Below, one piece after another: positions 18,720 to 28,421 of a stretch of DNA of 53,849 bases (the first letter of the stretch is position 1; every line of letters begins with the position of its first letter). Position numbers and translations under genes: made by a program. The DNA is from Acidobacteriota bacterium (lineage in GTDB: Bacteria; Acidobacteriota; Vicinamibacteria; Vicinamibacterales; UBA2999). The notes beneath the pieces are model-generated. The model had not been told where the DNA came from and searched no databases. It saw only the letters and a program-made list of their open reading frames with translations. The stretch spans positions 1 to 53,849 of the forward strand of contig JACQTK010000026.1 in NCBI GenBank assembly GCA_016210845.1. The letters run 5' to 3'.

Positions 18720-20094
18720 GGCCCCAATGATAATCTCGTCCCCAGTGGCTGGCGCGCGCATCCTGATCGCCGACGACCAGCGTGACGTCCTCGAGGCGCT
18801 CCGCCTGCTCCTGAAGGGCGACGGCTACCAGATCGACACCGCCGATTCCCCCGCTGCCGTCCTGCAGGCACTCGAGCGGCGCGAGTACGACGTCCTGCTG
18901 ATCGACCTGAACTACGCCAGGGACACCACCTCCGGCCAGGAAGGGCTGGACCTGCTGGCCAGGCTTCGCGCCGCGGACGAGTCCCTTCCGGTCGTCGTGA
19001 TGACCGCCTGGGGTTCGGTCGGCCTGGCCGTCGAAGCCATGCGCCGCGGCGCCCGCGACTTCATCGAGAAGCCCTGGGACAATGACCGGCTCCTGACCGT
19101 GCTGCGGACCCAAACCGAGCTGGGCCGTGCGCTGCGCCGGTCCACGCGGCTCGAGGCGCACACACGCGCTCTTTCGGACGGCGGCCCCGCGCTCATCGCC
19201 GACGCGCCGGCCATGCAGCCCGTGCTGCAGGTCGTGGCACGCGTGGGACCGTCGAACGCCAACGTGTTGATCACGGGCGAGCACGGCACCGGCAAGACGC
19301 TCATCGCGCAGGCGCTCCACGCCGTGTCGCCGCGCGCCAGCCGGCCGATGGTCACGATCAACGCGGGCGGCGTGTCCGAGGGCGTGTTCGAGAGCGAGCT
19401 GTTCGGCCATGTCAAAGGCGCCTTCACCGACGCCAAGCAGGACCGCGTGGGCCGGTTCGAGCTCGCCGACGGCAGCACGCTCTTTCTCGACGAGATCGCC
19501 AACGTCCCGCCGAGCCAGCAGCAGAAGCTGCTGCGGGTGCTCGAGACGGGCGAGTTCGAGCGCCTCGGCTCGTCCAGGACGCGCAAGGCCGACGTCCGCC
19601 TCATCTCCGCCACCAACGCCGACATTCACGCGGAGGTGGCGGCCGGGCGGTTCCGCCAGGACCTCCTCTTCCGGCTGAACACGATCGAGATCGCCCTGCC
19701 CCCGCTGCGCGGCCGCCGCGAGGACATTCCCAGGCTGGCGAAGCACTTCCTCGGCGTCCATGCTCGCCGCTATCGCAAGACGCTCACCGGCTTCGATCCG
19801 TCTGCCATGCAGGTGCTCACCGACTACGCGTGGCCCGGCAACATCCGGGAGCTCGATCATGCCGTCGAGCGAGCCGTCCTGATGGCGCCGGGGCCTTCGG
19901 TGCGCACGGCGGATCTCGGGTTGCGCCCCGCAGCAGACTCGGCGGGACGACTGGAGGACATGAGCCTGGAGGAGGTCGAAGCCATCCTCGTCAAGAAAGC
20001 GATGGCGCGGCACGGCAACGTCAGCCAGGCCGCCAAGGCCCTTGGACTGAGCCGATCGGCGCTCTATCGGCGCCTCGAACGACACAAGCTGTGA
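18718..20094 (+). CDS. Sigma-54-dependent response regulator (NtrC family)
   Basis: Receiver ILIADDQRDVLEALRLLL; AAA+ motif ESELFGHVKGAFTDAKQDRVGRFELADGSTLFLDEI; Fis-type HTH at C-terminus. Confidence 0.95.
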   Translation: MAPMIISSPVAGARILIADDQRDVLEALRLLLKGDGYQIDTADSPAAVLQALERREYDVLLIDLNYARDTTSGQEGLDLLARLRAADESLPVVVMTAWGSVGLAVEAMRRGARDFIEKPWDNDRLLTVLRTQTELGRALRRSTRLEAHTRALSDGGPALIADAPAMQPVLQVVARVGPSNANVLITGEHGTGKTLIAQALHAVSPRASRPMVTINAGGVSEGVFESELFGHVKGAFTDAKQDRVGRFELADGSTLFLDEIANVPPSQQQKLLRVLETGEFERLGSSRTRKADVRLISATNADIHAEVAAGRFRQDLLFRLNTIEIALPPLRGRREDIPRLAKHFLGVHARRYRKTLTGFDPSAMQVLTDYAWPGNIRELDHAVERAVLMAPGPSVRTADLGLRPAADSAGRLEDMSLEEVEAILVKKAMARHGNVSQAAKALGLSRSALYRRLERHKL

Positions 20095-21398
20095 CTCACG
20101 ATCGCCGCCTGCTGCTGATGACGCTCGCCGCAGGCCTCCCGGGCGTGCTCGTCGCGCTGGTTCTCCTCTGGCTCGGCGGGTCCAGTCCGGCCCTTCGCTG
20201 GACGCTGACGGCGCTCATCGTGGGCGTCTGGGCTACCGTCGCCTTTGGCGTGCGCGACCGCATCGTCCGACCGCTGCAGACGATCTCCAACCTGCTGGCC
20301 GCGCTGCGCGAGGACGACTTCTCGATCCGCGCGCGCGGCGCCAGCGCGGGCGACGCGCTGGGCGGCGTCATGCTGGAGCTCAACGCGCTGGCCGAGATGC
20401 TGCGTACGCAGCGGCTCGGCGCCCAGGAGGCGACGGCGCTGCTCCGCGCCGTAATGGAAGAGATCGACGTCGCCATCTTCGCCTTCGACAGCACGCAGCG
20501 GCTGGCGCTCGTGAACCGCTACGGCGCGCGCCTGCTCGGGCGCCCCGGGGAGGCGCTTCACGGGCTGCGCGCGGGCGAGCTCGGGCTCCAGCCGGCGCTC
20601 GACGCCGACTCGGGCGTGGCGGACATCAGTTTTCCAGGCGGTGCGGGACGGTGGGAGGTCCGGCGGACGAAGTTCTGGCAGGGCGGCAACCCCCACGAGC
20701 TGCTCGTGCTCGCGGACGTGAGCCAGCCGCTGCGCGAGCAGGAGCGCCAGGCCTGGCAGCGGCTGATTCGGGTGATCGGGCACGAACTGAACAACTCGCT
20801 CGCGCCGATCAAGTCGATCGCGGGCAGCCTCGAAGGCCTCGTGGCGCGCACGCCGCCACCGGACGACTGGCGCGACGACATGCAGCGCGGCCTGGCCGTG
20901 ATCGCCTCGCGCGCCGACGCGCTCAGCCGCTTCACCGCGGCCTACGCGCGGCTGGCGCGGCTGCCAGCCCCGCACCTCCAGCCCGTCACGTTCGCGCCGC
21001 TCATGCAGCGCGTGATCGATCTGGAGACGCGCGCGCCGGTCACGCTGCGGCAGGGCCCCGACCTCGTCATCGCCGCCGATCCCGACCAGTTGGAGCAGCT
21101 CCTCATCAATCTGGTCCGCAACGCGGTCGACGCGGCGCTCGAGACCGGAGGGCGTGTGTTCGCAGGATGGGCGCACGCGGACTCGATGCTGGAAGTGACC
21201 ATCGAAGACGAGGGCCCGGGGCTCTCCAACACCGCCAATCTCTTCGTGCCGTTCTTCACCACCAAGCCCGACGGATCGGGCATCGGGCTCGCGCTGAGCC
21301 GCCAGATCGCGGAGGCCCACGGCGGCTCCCTCACGCTCGACAACCGCAGCGATACGCGCGGTACCCGGGCCACGGTCAGGCTCCGGTTGTATCATTAG
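20091..21398 (+). CDS. Sensor histidine kinase
   Basis: GTG start overlapping previous stop; two TM, HAMP-like, IGHELNNSLAPIKSIAGSL, NLVRNAVDA, DEGPGL, DGSGIGLALSRQIAEAHGG. Confidence 0.92.
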   Translation: MTHDRRLLLMTLAAGLPGVLVALVLLWLGGSSPALRWTLTALIVGVWATVAFGVRDRIVRPLQTISNLLAALREDDFSIRARGASAGDALGGVMLELNALAEMLRTQRLGAQEATALLRAVMEEIDVAIFAFDSTQRLALVNRYGARLLGRPGEALHGLRAGELGLQPALDADSGVADISFPGGAGRWEVRRTKFWQGGNPHELLVLADVSQPLREQERQAWQRLIRVIGHELNNSLAPIKSIAGSLEGLVARTPPPDDWRDDMQRGLAVIASRADALSRFTAAYARLARLPAPHLQPVTFAPLMQRVIDLETRAPVTLRQGPDLVIAADPDQLEQLLINLVRNAVDAALETGGRVFAGWAHADSMLEVTIEDEGPGLSNTANLFVPFFTTKPDGSGIGLALSRQIAEAHGGSLTLDNRSDTRGTRATVRLRLYH

Positions 21399-21404
21399 AT
21401 CTCT

Positions 21405-22451
21405 ATGCACGTCGCGATCTTGGGCGCCACGGGCGTCGTGGGGCAGGAAATCCTGTCCGTTCTCGAGCAGCGGGACTTTCCCGTGACGACACTGCGTCCA
21501 CTGGCCTCGCCACGGTCGGCTGGACGAACGGTCACCTTCCGCGGGCGAGCCATTGCCGTCGAGGCGGCCGGACCGGACAGCTTTGCAGGCATGGATGTCG
21601 TGCTGGCCAGCGCGGGGGCGACGGTCACCAGAGAGCTGGCGCCCGCGATTCGGAAGAGCGGCGCCGTCCTCATCGACAACTCGAGCGCCTTCCGTATGGA
21701 TGCGGACGTGCCGCTCGTCGTGCCCGAGGTCAATCCCGAGGCGCTGCCCGCTCACCGCGGCGTCATCGCGAATCCCAACTGCGTCGCGATCATCCTGACC
21801 GTCGCCGTTGCGCCCATCCATCGTGCCGTCGGCATCAGGCGCCTCGTCGTCTCGACGTACCAGTCGGCGAGCGGCGCGGGGCTGGCCGCCATGCAGGAGC
21901 TGCGATCGCAGGCGAGGGACGTTCTCGAGGGCCGTGAGCCCGTGCCCAGGGCCCTGCCGCACCCGATTGCCTTCAACGTCTTCTCGCACAACGCCGCCAT
22001 CGGACCCGAGGGGTACAACGGCGAGGAAACGAAGGTGATGCGGGAGACACGCAAGATTCTCTCGGATCCGGACCTGGCGATCACCGCCACGTGCGTCCGC
22101 GTGCCCGTCCTGCGCGCGCACACCGAATCGATCAACCTGACGCTGGCGCGTCCGCTGTCGCCCGAGCGCGCCCGCGCGCTGCTGGCGCAGGCGCCCGGGG
22201 TCGAGATCGTCGACGACTGGGAGCGCAACCTCTTTCCCATGCCGGCCATCGCGTCCGGCCGCGACGCGGTCTACGTGGGCAGGATTCGGCGCGATCTCTC
22301 GCAGCCCGACGGCATGGGCCTCGATCTGTTCGTCTGCGGCGATCAACTGCGCAAGGGCGCCGCGCTCAACGCCGTACAGATCGCGGAGGCGGTGGTCGCG
22401 TCGAGAGCAGCGAAGGTCCCCGCCGCGCCGGCCGAGGTCGCGCACGGCTAG
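21405..22451 (+). CDS. asd: Aspartate-semialdehyde dehydrogenase
   Basis: VAILGATGVVGQEILSVLEQRDFP; IANPNCVAIILTVAVAPIH; STYQSASGAG. Confidence 0.95.
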   Translation: MHVAILGATGVVGQEILSVLEQRDFPVTTLRPLASPRSAGRTVTFRGRAIAVEAAGPDSFAGMDVVLASAGATVTRELAPAIRKSGAVLIDNSSAFRMDADVPLVVPEVNPEALPAHRGVIANPNCVAIILTVAVAPIHRAVGIRRLVVSTYQSASGAGLAAMQELRSQARDVLEGREPVPRALPHPIAFNVFSHNAAIGPEGYNGEETKVMRETRKILSDPDLAITATCVRVPVLRAHTESINLTLARPLSPERARALLAQAPGVEIVDDWERNLFPMPAIASGRDAVYVGRIRRDLSQPDGMGLDLFVCGDQLRKGAALNAVQIAEAVVASRAAKVPAAPAEVAHG

Positions 22452-22463
22452 CGCGAAGCCAGC

Positions 22464-23684
22464 ATGCTGAGACTGCTCACCGCGGGCGAGTCGCACGGCC
22501 AGGCGCTCCTCATCACCGTGGACGGCCTGCCCGCGGGCCTGCCGCTCGACATCGACGCGCTCAACACTCAGCTCCGCCGGCGGCAGGGCGGCTACGGCCG
22601 CGGCCGCCGCATGGCGATCGAAAGCGACCGGGCCGAAGTGCTCGCGGGCGTCCGCCGTGGGCGCACCACGGGCGCACCGGTCGCGCTGCTCATCCGCAAT
22701 CGCGACTGGGTCAACTGGCAGCAGACGATGCACGTGGAGCCGGAGATGCCGGAGGGCGCCAGCGGCACCAAGCGCCCCGAGGTGACGCGGCCTCGGCCCG
22801 GTCACGCCGATCTGGCCGGTGCCATCAAGTACGGGCACGAGGACATTCGCGACGTGCTCGAGCGCGCCAGCGCGCGCGAGACGGCCTCGCGCGTCGCGGC
22901 CGGCAGCCTGGCCCGCCAGCTCCTCGCGCGCTTCGGCGTCCGCATCGCCAGCCACGTCCCGGTCATCGGCCCGGTCGTGCTGCCCGAAGACCGCGTGGTC
23001 GCCTTCGCGGAGGCCGCGGCGATTTCAGACGACGCCCCGCTGCGATGTGTGGACCCCGGGCTCGAGCAGCGCATGATGGCCGCTATCGATGCCGCGCGCG
23101 ACGCGGGCGATACCGTCGGCGGCGCCTTCGAGGTCATCGCCACCGGAGTGCCTCCGGGGCTCGGCTCCTACGTGCAGTGGGACCGCAAGCTCGATGGCCG
23201 TCTCGGCCAGGCGCTCATGTGCATTCATGCCATCAAGGCGGTGGGCATCGGCATCGGCCCCGAAGTGGCCGTCCGGCCCGGCTCGCGCGTCCACGATGAG
23301 ATCCTGCCGTCAGGGCGCGACGGCGGATGGCCCGTCCGACCGACCAACAGGGCCGGTGGACTCGAGGGCGGGGTCACCAACGGCGAGGACGTCCGGGTCA
23401 CGGCCTTCATGAAGCCGATCTCCACGCTGATGAAGCCGCTGCGCTCCACCGACCTCGCCACGATGACCGAAGCACCCGCCGCCATCGAGCGAAGCGACGT
23501 GTGCGCGGTGCCTGCGGCGGCCGTGGTCGGAGAGGCGATGGTGGCGTTCGTACTCGCCGACGCGTTCCTCGAAAAGTTCGGCGGCGATTCGATTGAGGAG
23601 ATCGAGCGGCACTACCAGGCCACGGCCGAGCAGGTCCGACGCCGGTTTAGAGGCCTCAGGGCCCAGGCCACTGGCCTCAGCTGA
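22464..23684 (+). CDS. aroC: Chorismate synthase
   Basis: MLRLLTAGESHGQALLITVDGLPAGLPLD; RPGHADLAGAIKYGHEDIRDVLERASARETASRVAAG. Confidence 0.96.
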   Translation: MLRLLTAGESHGQALLITVDGLPAGLPLDIDALNTQLRRRQGGYGRGRRMAIESDRAEVLAGVRRGRTTGAPVALLIRNRDWVNWQQTMHVEPEMPEGASGTKRPEVTRPRPGHADLAGAIKYGHEDIRDVLERASARETASRVAAGSLARQLLARFGVRIASHVPVIGPVVLPEDRVVAFAEAAAISDDAPLRCVDPGLEQRMMAAIDAARDAGDTVGGAFEVIATGVPPGLGSYVQWDRKLDGRLGQALMCIHAIKAVGIGIGPEVAVRPGSRVHDEILPSGRDGGWPVRPTNRAGGLEGGVTNGEDVRVTAFMKPISTLMKPLRSTDLATMTEAPAAIERSDVCAVPAAAVVGEAMVAFVLADAFLEKFGGDSIEEIERHYQATAEQVRRRFRGLRAQATGLS

Positions 23685-23725
23685 GGCCTTGGCGACCTGA
23701 GGCCCGAGGCCTGAGGCCTGTGGCC
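23652..23725. repeat. Inverted array of degenerate 7-bp repeats (GGCCTCA / TGAGGCC)
   Basis: GGCCTCA-GGGCCCA-GGCCACT-GGCCTCA-GC-TGAGGCC-TTGGCGACC-TGAGGCC-CGAGGCC-TGAGGCC-TGTGGCC; 16-bp palindrome 23673-23688. Confidence 0.85.
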
Positions 23726-23735
23726 TTCACGATTC

Positions 23736-24245
23736 ATGATCCGTCCCATCCTCCGCTACGGCGCCGAGGTTCTCCACCAACCCGCCGCGCCGGTCACCGA
23801 GATCACCCCCGACATCCAGCGGCTCATCGACGACATGATCCAGACGATGTACGCCGCACCGGGCATCGGGCTGGCGGCCACGCAGGTGGGCGTGCCGCTG
23901 CGCATCTTCGTGGCCGACCTCTCGGCCGGCCGCAATCCGGCAGAGCTGCTGACCTTCATCAATCCCGAACTGGTCGAGCGCGAAGGGACGCAGCTCGAGG
24001 AGGAGGGGTGCCTGAGCGTACCTGGCTTCAACGCCACGGTCGTCCGCCCCGCGCGGGCGGTCGTCAAAGGGCTGACGCGTGATGGCGTCGAGCAGCTGAT
24101 CGAGGGCACGGGGCTGCTCGCGCGCTGTTTCCAGCACGAGATGGATCATCTCGAGGGCGCGCTGTTCGTCGATCGTCTCCGCGGGCTTCAGAAGGATCTC
24201 ATCGTCCGCAAGATCCGGAAGTTGTCGAAAGCCGGCAAGTGGTGA
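23736..24245 (+). CDS. def: Peptide deformylase
   Basis: GIGLAATQVG, EEGCLSVPG, QHEMDHLEG motifs. Confidence 0.96.
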   Translation: MIRPILRYGAEVLHQPAAPVTEITPDIQRLIDDMIQTMYAAPGIGLAATQVGVPLRIFVADLSAGRNPAELLTFINPELVEREGTQLEEEGCLSVPGFNATVVRPARAVVKGLTRDGVEQLIEGTGLLARCFQHEMDHLEGALFVDRLRGLQKDLIVRKIRKLSKAGKW

Positions 24246-25213
24246 GAAGCGTGTTCTTCGGCACGCCGGAGTTCGCGGTGCCGACGCTGCGGCGCCTGCT
24301 CGCATCCCGCCACACGGTCTGCGGCGTGGTCACCCAGCCGGACCGGCCGCGCGGCCGAGGCCATCAGGTCTCGGAGTCGCCGATCAAGGCCCGCGCGCGC
24401 GCGCACGGACTGCCGGTGCTGCAGCCCGAGCGGCTGAAGGCGCCGGATTTTGCCGAAACGCTGCGATCGTGGCAGCCCGACCTGGGCGTCGTGGCCGCCT
24501 ACGGTCGGATCATTCCGGAGGCCATCATCATGCTGCCGCGCCTCGGCATGATCAACGTCCACGCGTCGCTCCTGCCGAAGTATCGCGGCGCGGCGCCCGT
24601 GCAGCGCGCGGTCATGGATGGCGAGACGGAGACTGGCGTGACCATCATGCGCCTGGAGCCGACGCTCGACACCGGCCCCATGCTGGCGAAGGTGGTGCGG
24701 CCCATCGGGCCGGACGAGACCGCCGACGCGGTCGAGCGCGATCTCTCCGAGATGGGCGCCGTGCTGCTCGTCGAGGTCGCCAGCCAGATCGCCGACGGCA
24801 CCGCGCACGAAGAGCCGCAGGACGACCGACGGAGCAGCTACGCGCCGCGGCTGACGAAGGAGGACGGTCTCATCGACTGGACGCTCTCGGCGGCGTCCAT
24901 CCACAACCGCGTCCGCGGCCTGTACCCCTGGCCCCATGCGTACACGTACCTCGGCGACGCTCGCCTGATTCTGCTGAGAACGCGCGCGGAAGAGGAGCCG
25001 ACCGACGAGGCGCCTGGGACCCTCGTCGAGGTCTCGCGCGAGGCGATTCACGTGGCCACCGGCCGTCGAGGACGGCTCGCCATCCTGGAGCTGCAGGCCG
25101 AAGGACGACGGCCGATGACGGCTCGCGAGTTCCTGTCCGGCCATCCGCTTCGACCCGGTGCGAGGTTCACAGGCCCCCGCGGACCTGAGGCGCCACCGCC
25201 GCCACGCGCATGA
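24239..25213 (+). CDS. fmt: Methionyl-tRNA formyltransferase
   Basis: VFFGTPEFAVPTLRRLL; INVHASLLPKYRGAAPVQRAVMDGETETGVTIM. Confidence 0.96.
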   Translation: MVRSVFFGTPEFAVPTLRRLLASRHTVCGVVTQPDRPRGRGHQVSESPIKARARAHGLPVLQPERLKAPDFAETLRSWQPDLGVVAAYGRIIPEAIIMLPRLGMINVHASLLPKYRGAAPVQRAVMDGETETGVTIMRLEPTLDTGPMLAKVVRPIGPDETADAVERDLSEMGAVLLVEVASQIADGTAHEEPQDDRRSSYAPRLTKEDGLIDWTLSAASIHNRVRGLYPWPHAYTYLGDARLILLRTRAEEEPTDEAPGTLVEVSREAIHVATGRRGRLAILELQAEGRRPMTAREFLSGHPLRPGARFTGPRGPEAPPPPRA

Positions 25214-26580
25214 CCGCGCCCGCGCGGACGGCGGCCTTTTACGCTCTGCGCGCCGTCGTGAGCCAGCGCGCCGACCTGCCGGCCGCCCTGGCAACCAGCC
25301 GTCAGCACCTCTCCGACGAGCGCGACCGCGCGCTGGCCGTCGACATCGTCGCTGGAGCGCTCCGGTGGCAGCGGAGCCTGGACGCGCTCATCGAGCATGC
25401 CGCGAAGCGGCCGCTGCGGCGGCTCGATCCCGACGTCGTCATCATCCTTCGCCTGAGCCTGTACCAGCTGCTCCACCTCGATCGCGTTCCGGCGTCGGCC
25501 GTCGTCGACGATGCGGTGGACCTCACGCGGGCGGCGCGAAAGAGAAGCGCCACGGGGTTCGTGAATGCGGTGCTTCGCTCGACCTTGCGGCAGCGTCATC
25601 GCCTGCCGCTGCCCCCTCGACCCGAGAGCAGTGCGGACCGCGACGCGTGGCTCGCCTATCTCGGCGTGACGCACTCGCACCCGGAGTGGCTGGTGGCGCG
25701 ATGGCTCGATCGGCATGGGGTCGAGGCCGCGGAACGGTGGGTCCGGTTCGACAACGAGACGCCGCGGCTGACGCTGCGGGCGAACACGCGGCGCGCGCGG
25801 CGAGAGGACGTGGCGGCCAGCCTGGCGTCGGACGGCATCGAGACGGAGCCGACGCGGTATGCCCCGGATGGGCTCGTCGTGACGCGAGGCAATCCGCTGC
25901 GAGGCCCGCAGGACGGCTCGTATCTCGTTCAGGACGAGGCGTCGCAGCTCGTGACGCTCGCGGTGCGGGCGCGTCCTGGCGAGCGCGGTCTGGATCTCTG
26001 TGCCTCACCCGGGGGCAAGACCACGGCGATGGCCGCCGACATGCGCGACGAAGGGATACTGGTGGCCTCGGACGTGCGCGCGGCTCGCGTGGCGCTGCTG
26101 CAGCAGACGATTCGCGCCAGCGGCGCCCGGTGTGTCCGCGTGGTGCGGGCCGCTGCCGCGGGCTTCCTGCCGTTTGCCGCGGTCTTCGACCGTGTGCTCG
26201 TGGACGCGCCGTGCTCCGGTCTGGGCACCATCCGGCGCGACCCGGACATCCGATGGCGGCGCACCGAGGCCGACCTGTCCAGGCTCGCCCGCGATCAGCA
26301 GGCGCTGCTCGCCAGGGCTGCGGACGTCGTCCGATCGGGCGGCCGGCTGGTGTACGCCACGTGCTCGAGTGAGCCGGAGGAGAACGAGCAGGTCGTCGAC
26401 GCCTTTCTCGCAGCGCGCCCCGAGTTCGAGGTCGTGGACCTTCGCGTCGACGGGCCCGCTGCCCTGCAACCTCTGCTCGACGCGCGCGGCATGATGCGCA
26501 CCCTGCCCTTCAGGGACGGCCTGGAGGCGTTCTTCGCGGCTGCGCTGAAGCGGCGCGAGGGGGCCTTCGTGGTACGATGA
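25210..26580 (+). CDS. rsmB: 16S rRNA (cytosine-C5)-methyltransferase RsmB-like
   Basis: NusB-like N-terminus; DLCASPGGKTTAMAADM; VDAPCSGLGTIRRDPDIRWRR; YATCSSEPEENE. Confidence 0.92.
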   Translation: MTAPARTAAFYALRAVVSQRADLPAALATSRQHLSDERDRALAVDIVAGALRWQRSLDALIEHAAKRPLRRLDPDVVIILRLSLYQLLHLDRVPASAVVDDAVDLTRAARKRSATGFVNAVLRSTLRQRHRLPLPPRPESSADRDAWLAYLGVTHSHPEWLVARWLDRHGVEAAERWVRFDNETPRLTLRANTRRARREDVAASLASDGIETEPTRYAPDGLVVTRGNPLRGPQDGSYLVQDEASQLVTLAVRARPGERGLDLCASPGGKTTAMAADMRDEGILVASDVRAARVALLQQTIRASGARCVRVVRAAAAGFLPFAAVFDRVLVDAPCSGLGTIRRDPDIRWRRTEADLSRLARDQQALLARAADVVRSGGRLVYATCSSEPEENEQVVDAFLAARPEFEVVDLRVDGPAALQPLLDARGMMRTLPFRDGLEAFFAAALKRREGAFVVR

Positions 26581-26587
26581 CCGTCTG

Positions 26588-27310
26588 ATGCGGTTCGGCA
26601 CACGCGTCTGGAGCCTGGGAAAGCTCCTTCTGCTGGCCGGCGCGCTCGCTGCCACGTTCTTCGTCTTCGCCGGCATTGCCATGCGCGTCGCCTTGCGCGC
26701 GCGCGAGGTGCCGGTGCCCGATCTCGTCGGGCGCTCCGTCAACGACGCATCGCAGGCGCTCGCCGATCTGGACCTGGCCCTGAGGCTCGAGCCGAACCAG
26801 CGACCGGACGAGCGGATCCCTGCCGGCCGCGTCATGCAGCAGGATCCTCCGGCCGGCGTGCCCACGCGGCGACAGCGTACAGTGCGCGTCTGGGTGAGCT
26901 CGGGCACGCGATCGACGATCGTTCCCGCGCTCGTGGGGCAGACGGAGCGCACCGCCCGTGTGCGGTTGGATCAGGATGGCCTCGAGGTGGCTACGGTCTC
27001 GGAATTCCGATCGCCGGACTACCCCGCCGACGCCGTCGTGGCCCAGGATCCAGCGCCGTCGTCGCGGGCGCCGAGCGTCTCGGTGCTCCTCAATCGGGGC
27101 GAGCAGGCCACGACCTACGTGATGCCCGACCTCATCGGCATGAACGGCGAGCGGGCCGCCGACGCGCTGCGGGCCCGCGGGTTCCGCGTGTCGATCGTCG
27201 GGTCGCGGCCGTACCCGGGCGTCCCTCCGAGGACCATCGTCCGACAGCAGCCTCCGGGCGGCTTTCGCGTCGGCGCGGCGGATGCCATCTCGCTCGAGGT
27301 GAGCCGGTGA
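26588..27310 (+). CDS. Orphan PASTA-domain membrane protein (three PASTA repeats, no kinase)
   Basis: N-terminal TM, then VPVPDLVGRSVNDASQALADLDL..., IVPALVGQTERTARVRLDQDGL..., VMPDLIGMNGERAADALRARGF.... Confidence 0.88.
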   Translation: MRFGTRVWSLGKLLLLAGALAATFFVFAGIAMRVALRAREVPVPDLVGRSVNDASQALADLDLALRLEPNQRPDERIPAGRVMQQDPPAGVPTRRQRTVRVWVSSGTRSTIVPALVGQTERTARVRLDQDGLEVATVSEFRSPDYPADAVVAQDPAPSSRAPSVSVLLNRGEQATTYVMPDLIGMNGERAADALRARGFRVSIVGSRPYPGVPPRTIVRQQPPGGFRVGAADAISLEVSR

Positions 27311-28005
27311 ATCGGTCCGTGCGGATCGCATCGTCGATCCTCTCGGCCGACTTCGCGGACCTCGGCCGCGAGATTGCCGCCTCCGAGCGCGGCGGCGCGG
27401 ATCTCATCCACGTGGACGTGATGGACGGCCACTTCGTCCCGAACATCACGATCGGGACGCCCGTCGTCAAGGCGATCCGCCGCGTCACGACCAAGCCGCT
27501 CGACGTGCACCTCATGATCGAGGAGCCCGACCGCTACATCGACGACTTCGTGGCGGCCGGCGCCAACATGGTCTCGGTGCACGTGGAAGCCGTTCATCAC
27601 CTCCACCGCACGTTGACCCTCATCAGGAACCTCGGCGCGCAGGCGGGCGTCGTGCTCAATCCGTCCACGCCCGTCGTGGCGCTCGACGAGATCATCGCGG
27701 ACCTCGACTTCGTCCTCGTCATGTCGGTCAACCCAGGGTTCGGCGGCCAGGCGTTCATCCCCCAGGCCCTGGACAAGATCCGTCGAGTGCGCGGCCTGCT
27801 CGATCGACGGGGCTCGGCCGCTCCGATCGAGATCGATGGAGGCGTCGACACGTCGAACGCTGCAGACATCGTGGCCGCCGGCGCCACCATTCTCGTGGCC
27901 GGCCACGCCATCTTCGGCGCGCCCGACGCCGAGACGGCGGCCGATCCGGAGGCGGCCACCCGCGCCCTGCGCGCAGCCGCTTTCGGCGCCATCAGCCGCG
28001 CATGA
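27307..28005 (+). CDS. rpe: Ribulose-phosphate 3-epimerase
   Basis: RIASSILSADFADLGREI; HVDVMDGHFVPNITIG; VMSVNPGFGGQAFI. Confidence 0.96.
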   Translation: MNRSVRIASSILSADFADLGREIAASERGGADLIHVDVMDGHFVPNITIGTPVVKAIRRVTTKPLDVHLMIEEPDRYIDDFVAAGANMVSVHVEAVHHLHRTLTLIRNLGAQAGVVLNPSTPVVALDEIIADLDFVLVMSVNPGFGGQAFIPQALDKIRRVRGLLDRRGSAAPIEIDGGVDTSNAADIVAAGATILVAGHAIFGAPDAETAADPEAATRALRAAAFGAISRA

Positions 28006-28421
28006 GCGATCGGCCGGGGACCTCCGACATCGTGCGAACGACGACGGTGCGTGTGCGGTACGCGGAAACCGACCGCATGGGCGTCGTCTACTACGCCAAC
28101 TATCTCGTGTGGTTCGAGGTCGGGCGCACGGAGTGGCTCCGCGACACGGGATGGACCTATCGCGAGATGGAGCGCGACGGGATCTCGCTTCCCGTGATCG
28201 AGGCGCATTGCGAGTACCGCCAGCCCGCGCGGTACGATGACCGGGTGGAGATACGCACGCGCGCGACGCTGCTCACGCCCGTGCGCATCCGGTTCGACTA
28301 CGACATCGTGCGTGAGGAAGACGCGGCCGTGTCCGCCTCGGGCTACACCGTCCACGCGGCGCTCGACGCGGACGGGCGGCCGTGCCGCCTGCCCGAGCGC
28401 GTGCGCCGGTTGCTGGGATGA
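28002..28421 (+). CDS. YbgC-type acyl-CoA thioesterase
   Basis: VRYAETDRMGVVYYANYLVWFEVGRTEWLR hot-dog motif. Confidence 0.9.
   Translation: MSDRPGTSDIVRTTTVRVRYAETDRMGVVYYANYLVWFEVGRTEWLRDTGWTYREMERDGISLPVIEAHCEYRQPARYDDRVEIRTRATLLTPVRIRFDYDIVREEDAAVSASGYTVHAALDADGRPCRLPERVRRLLG

Noticed and set aside
20064-22955. 963-aa ORF on the minus strand opposite the histidine kinase, asd and aroC
   Set aside because: High-GC shadow ORF; the + strand genes carry clear catalytic motifs. Same judgement for minus ORFs 17017-20085, 3901-5889 and 2769-3869.
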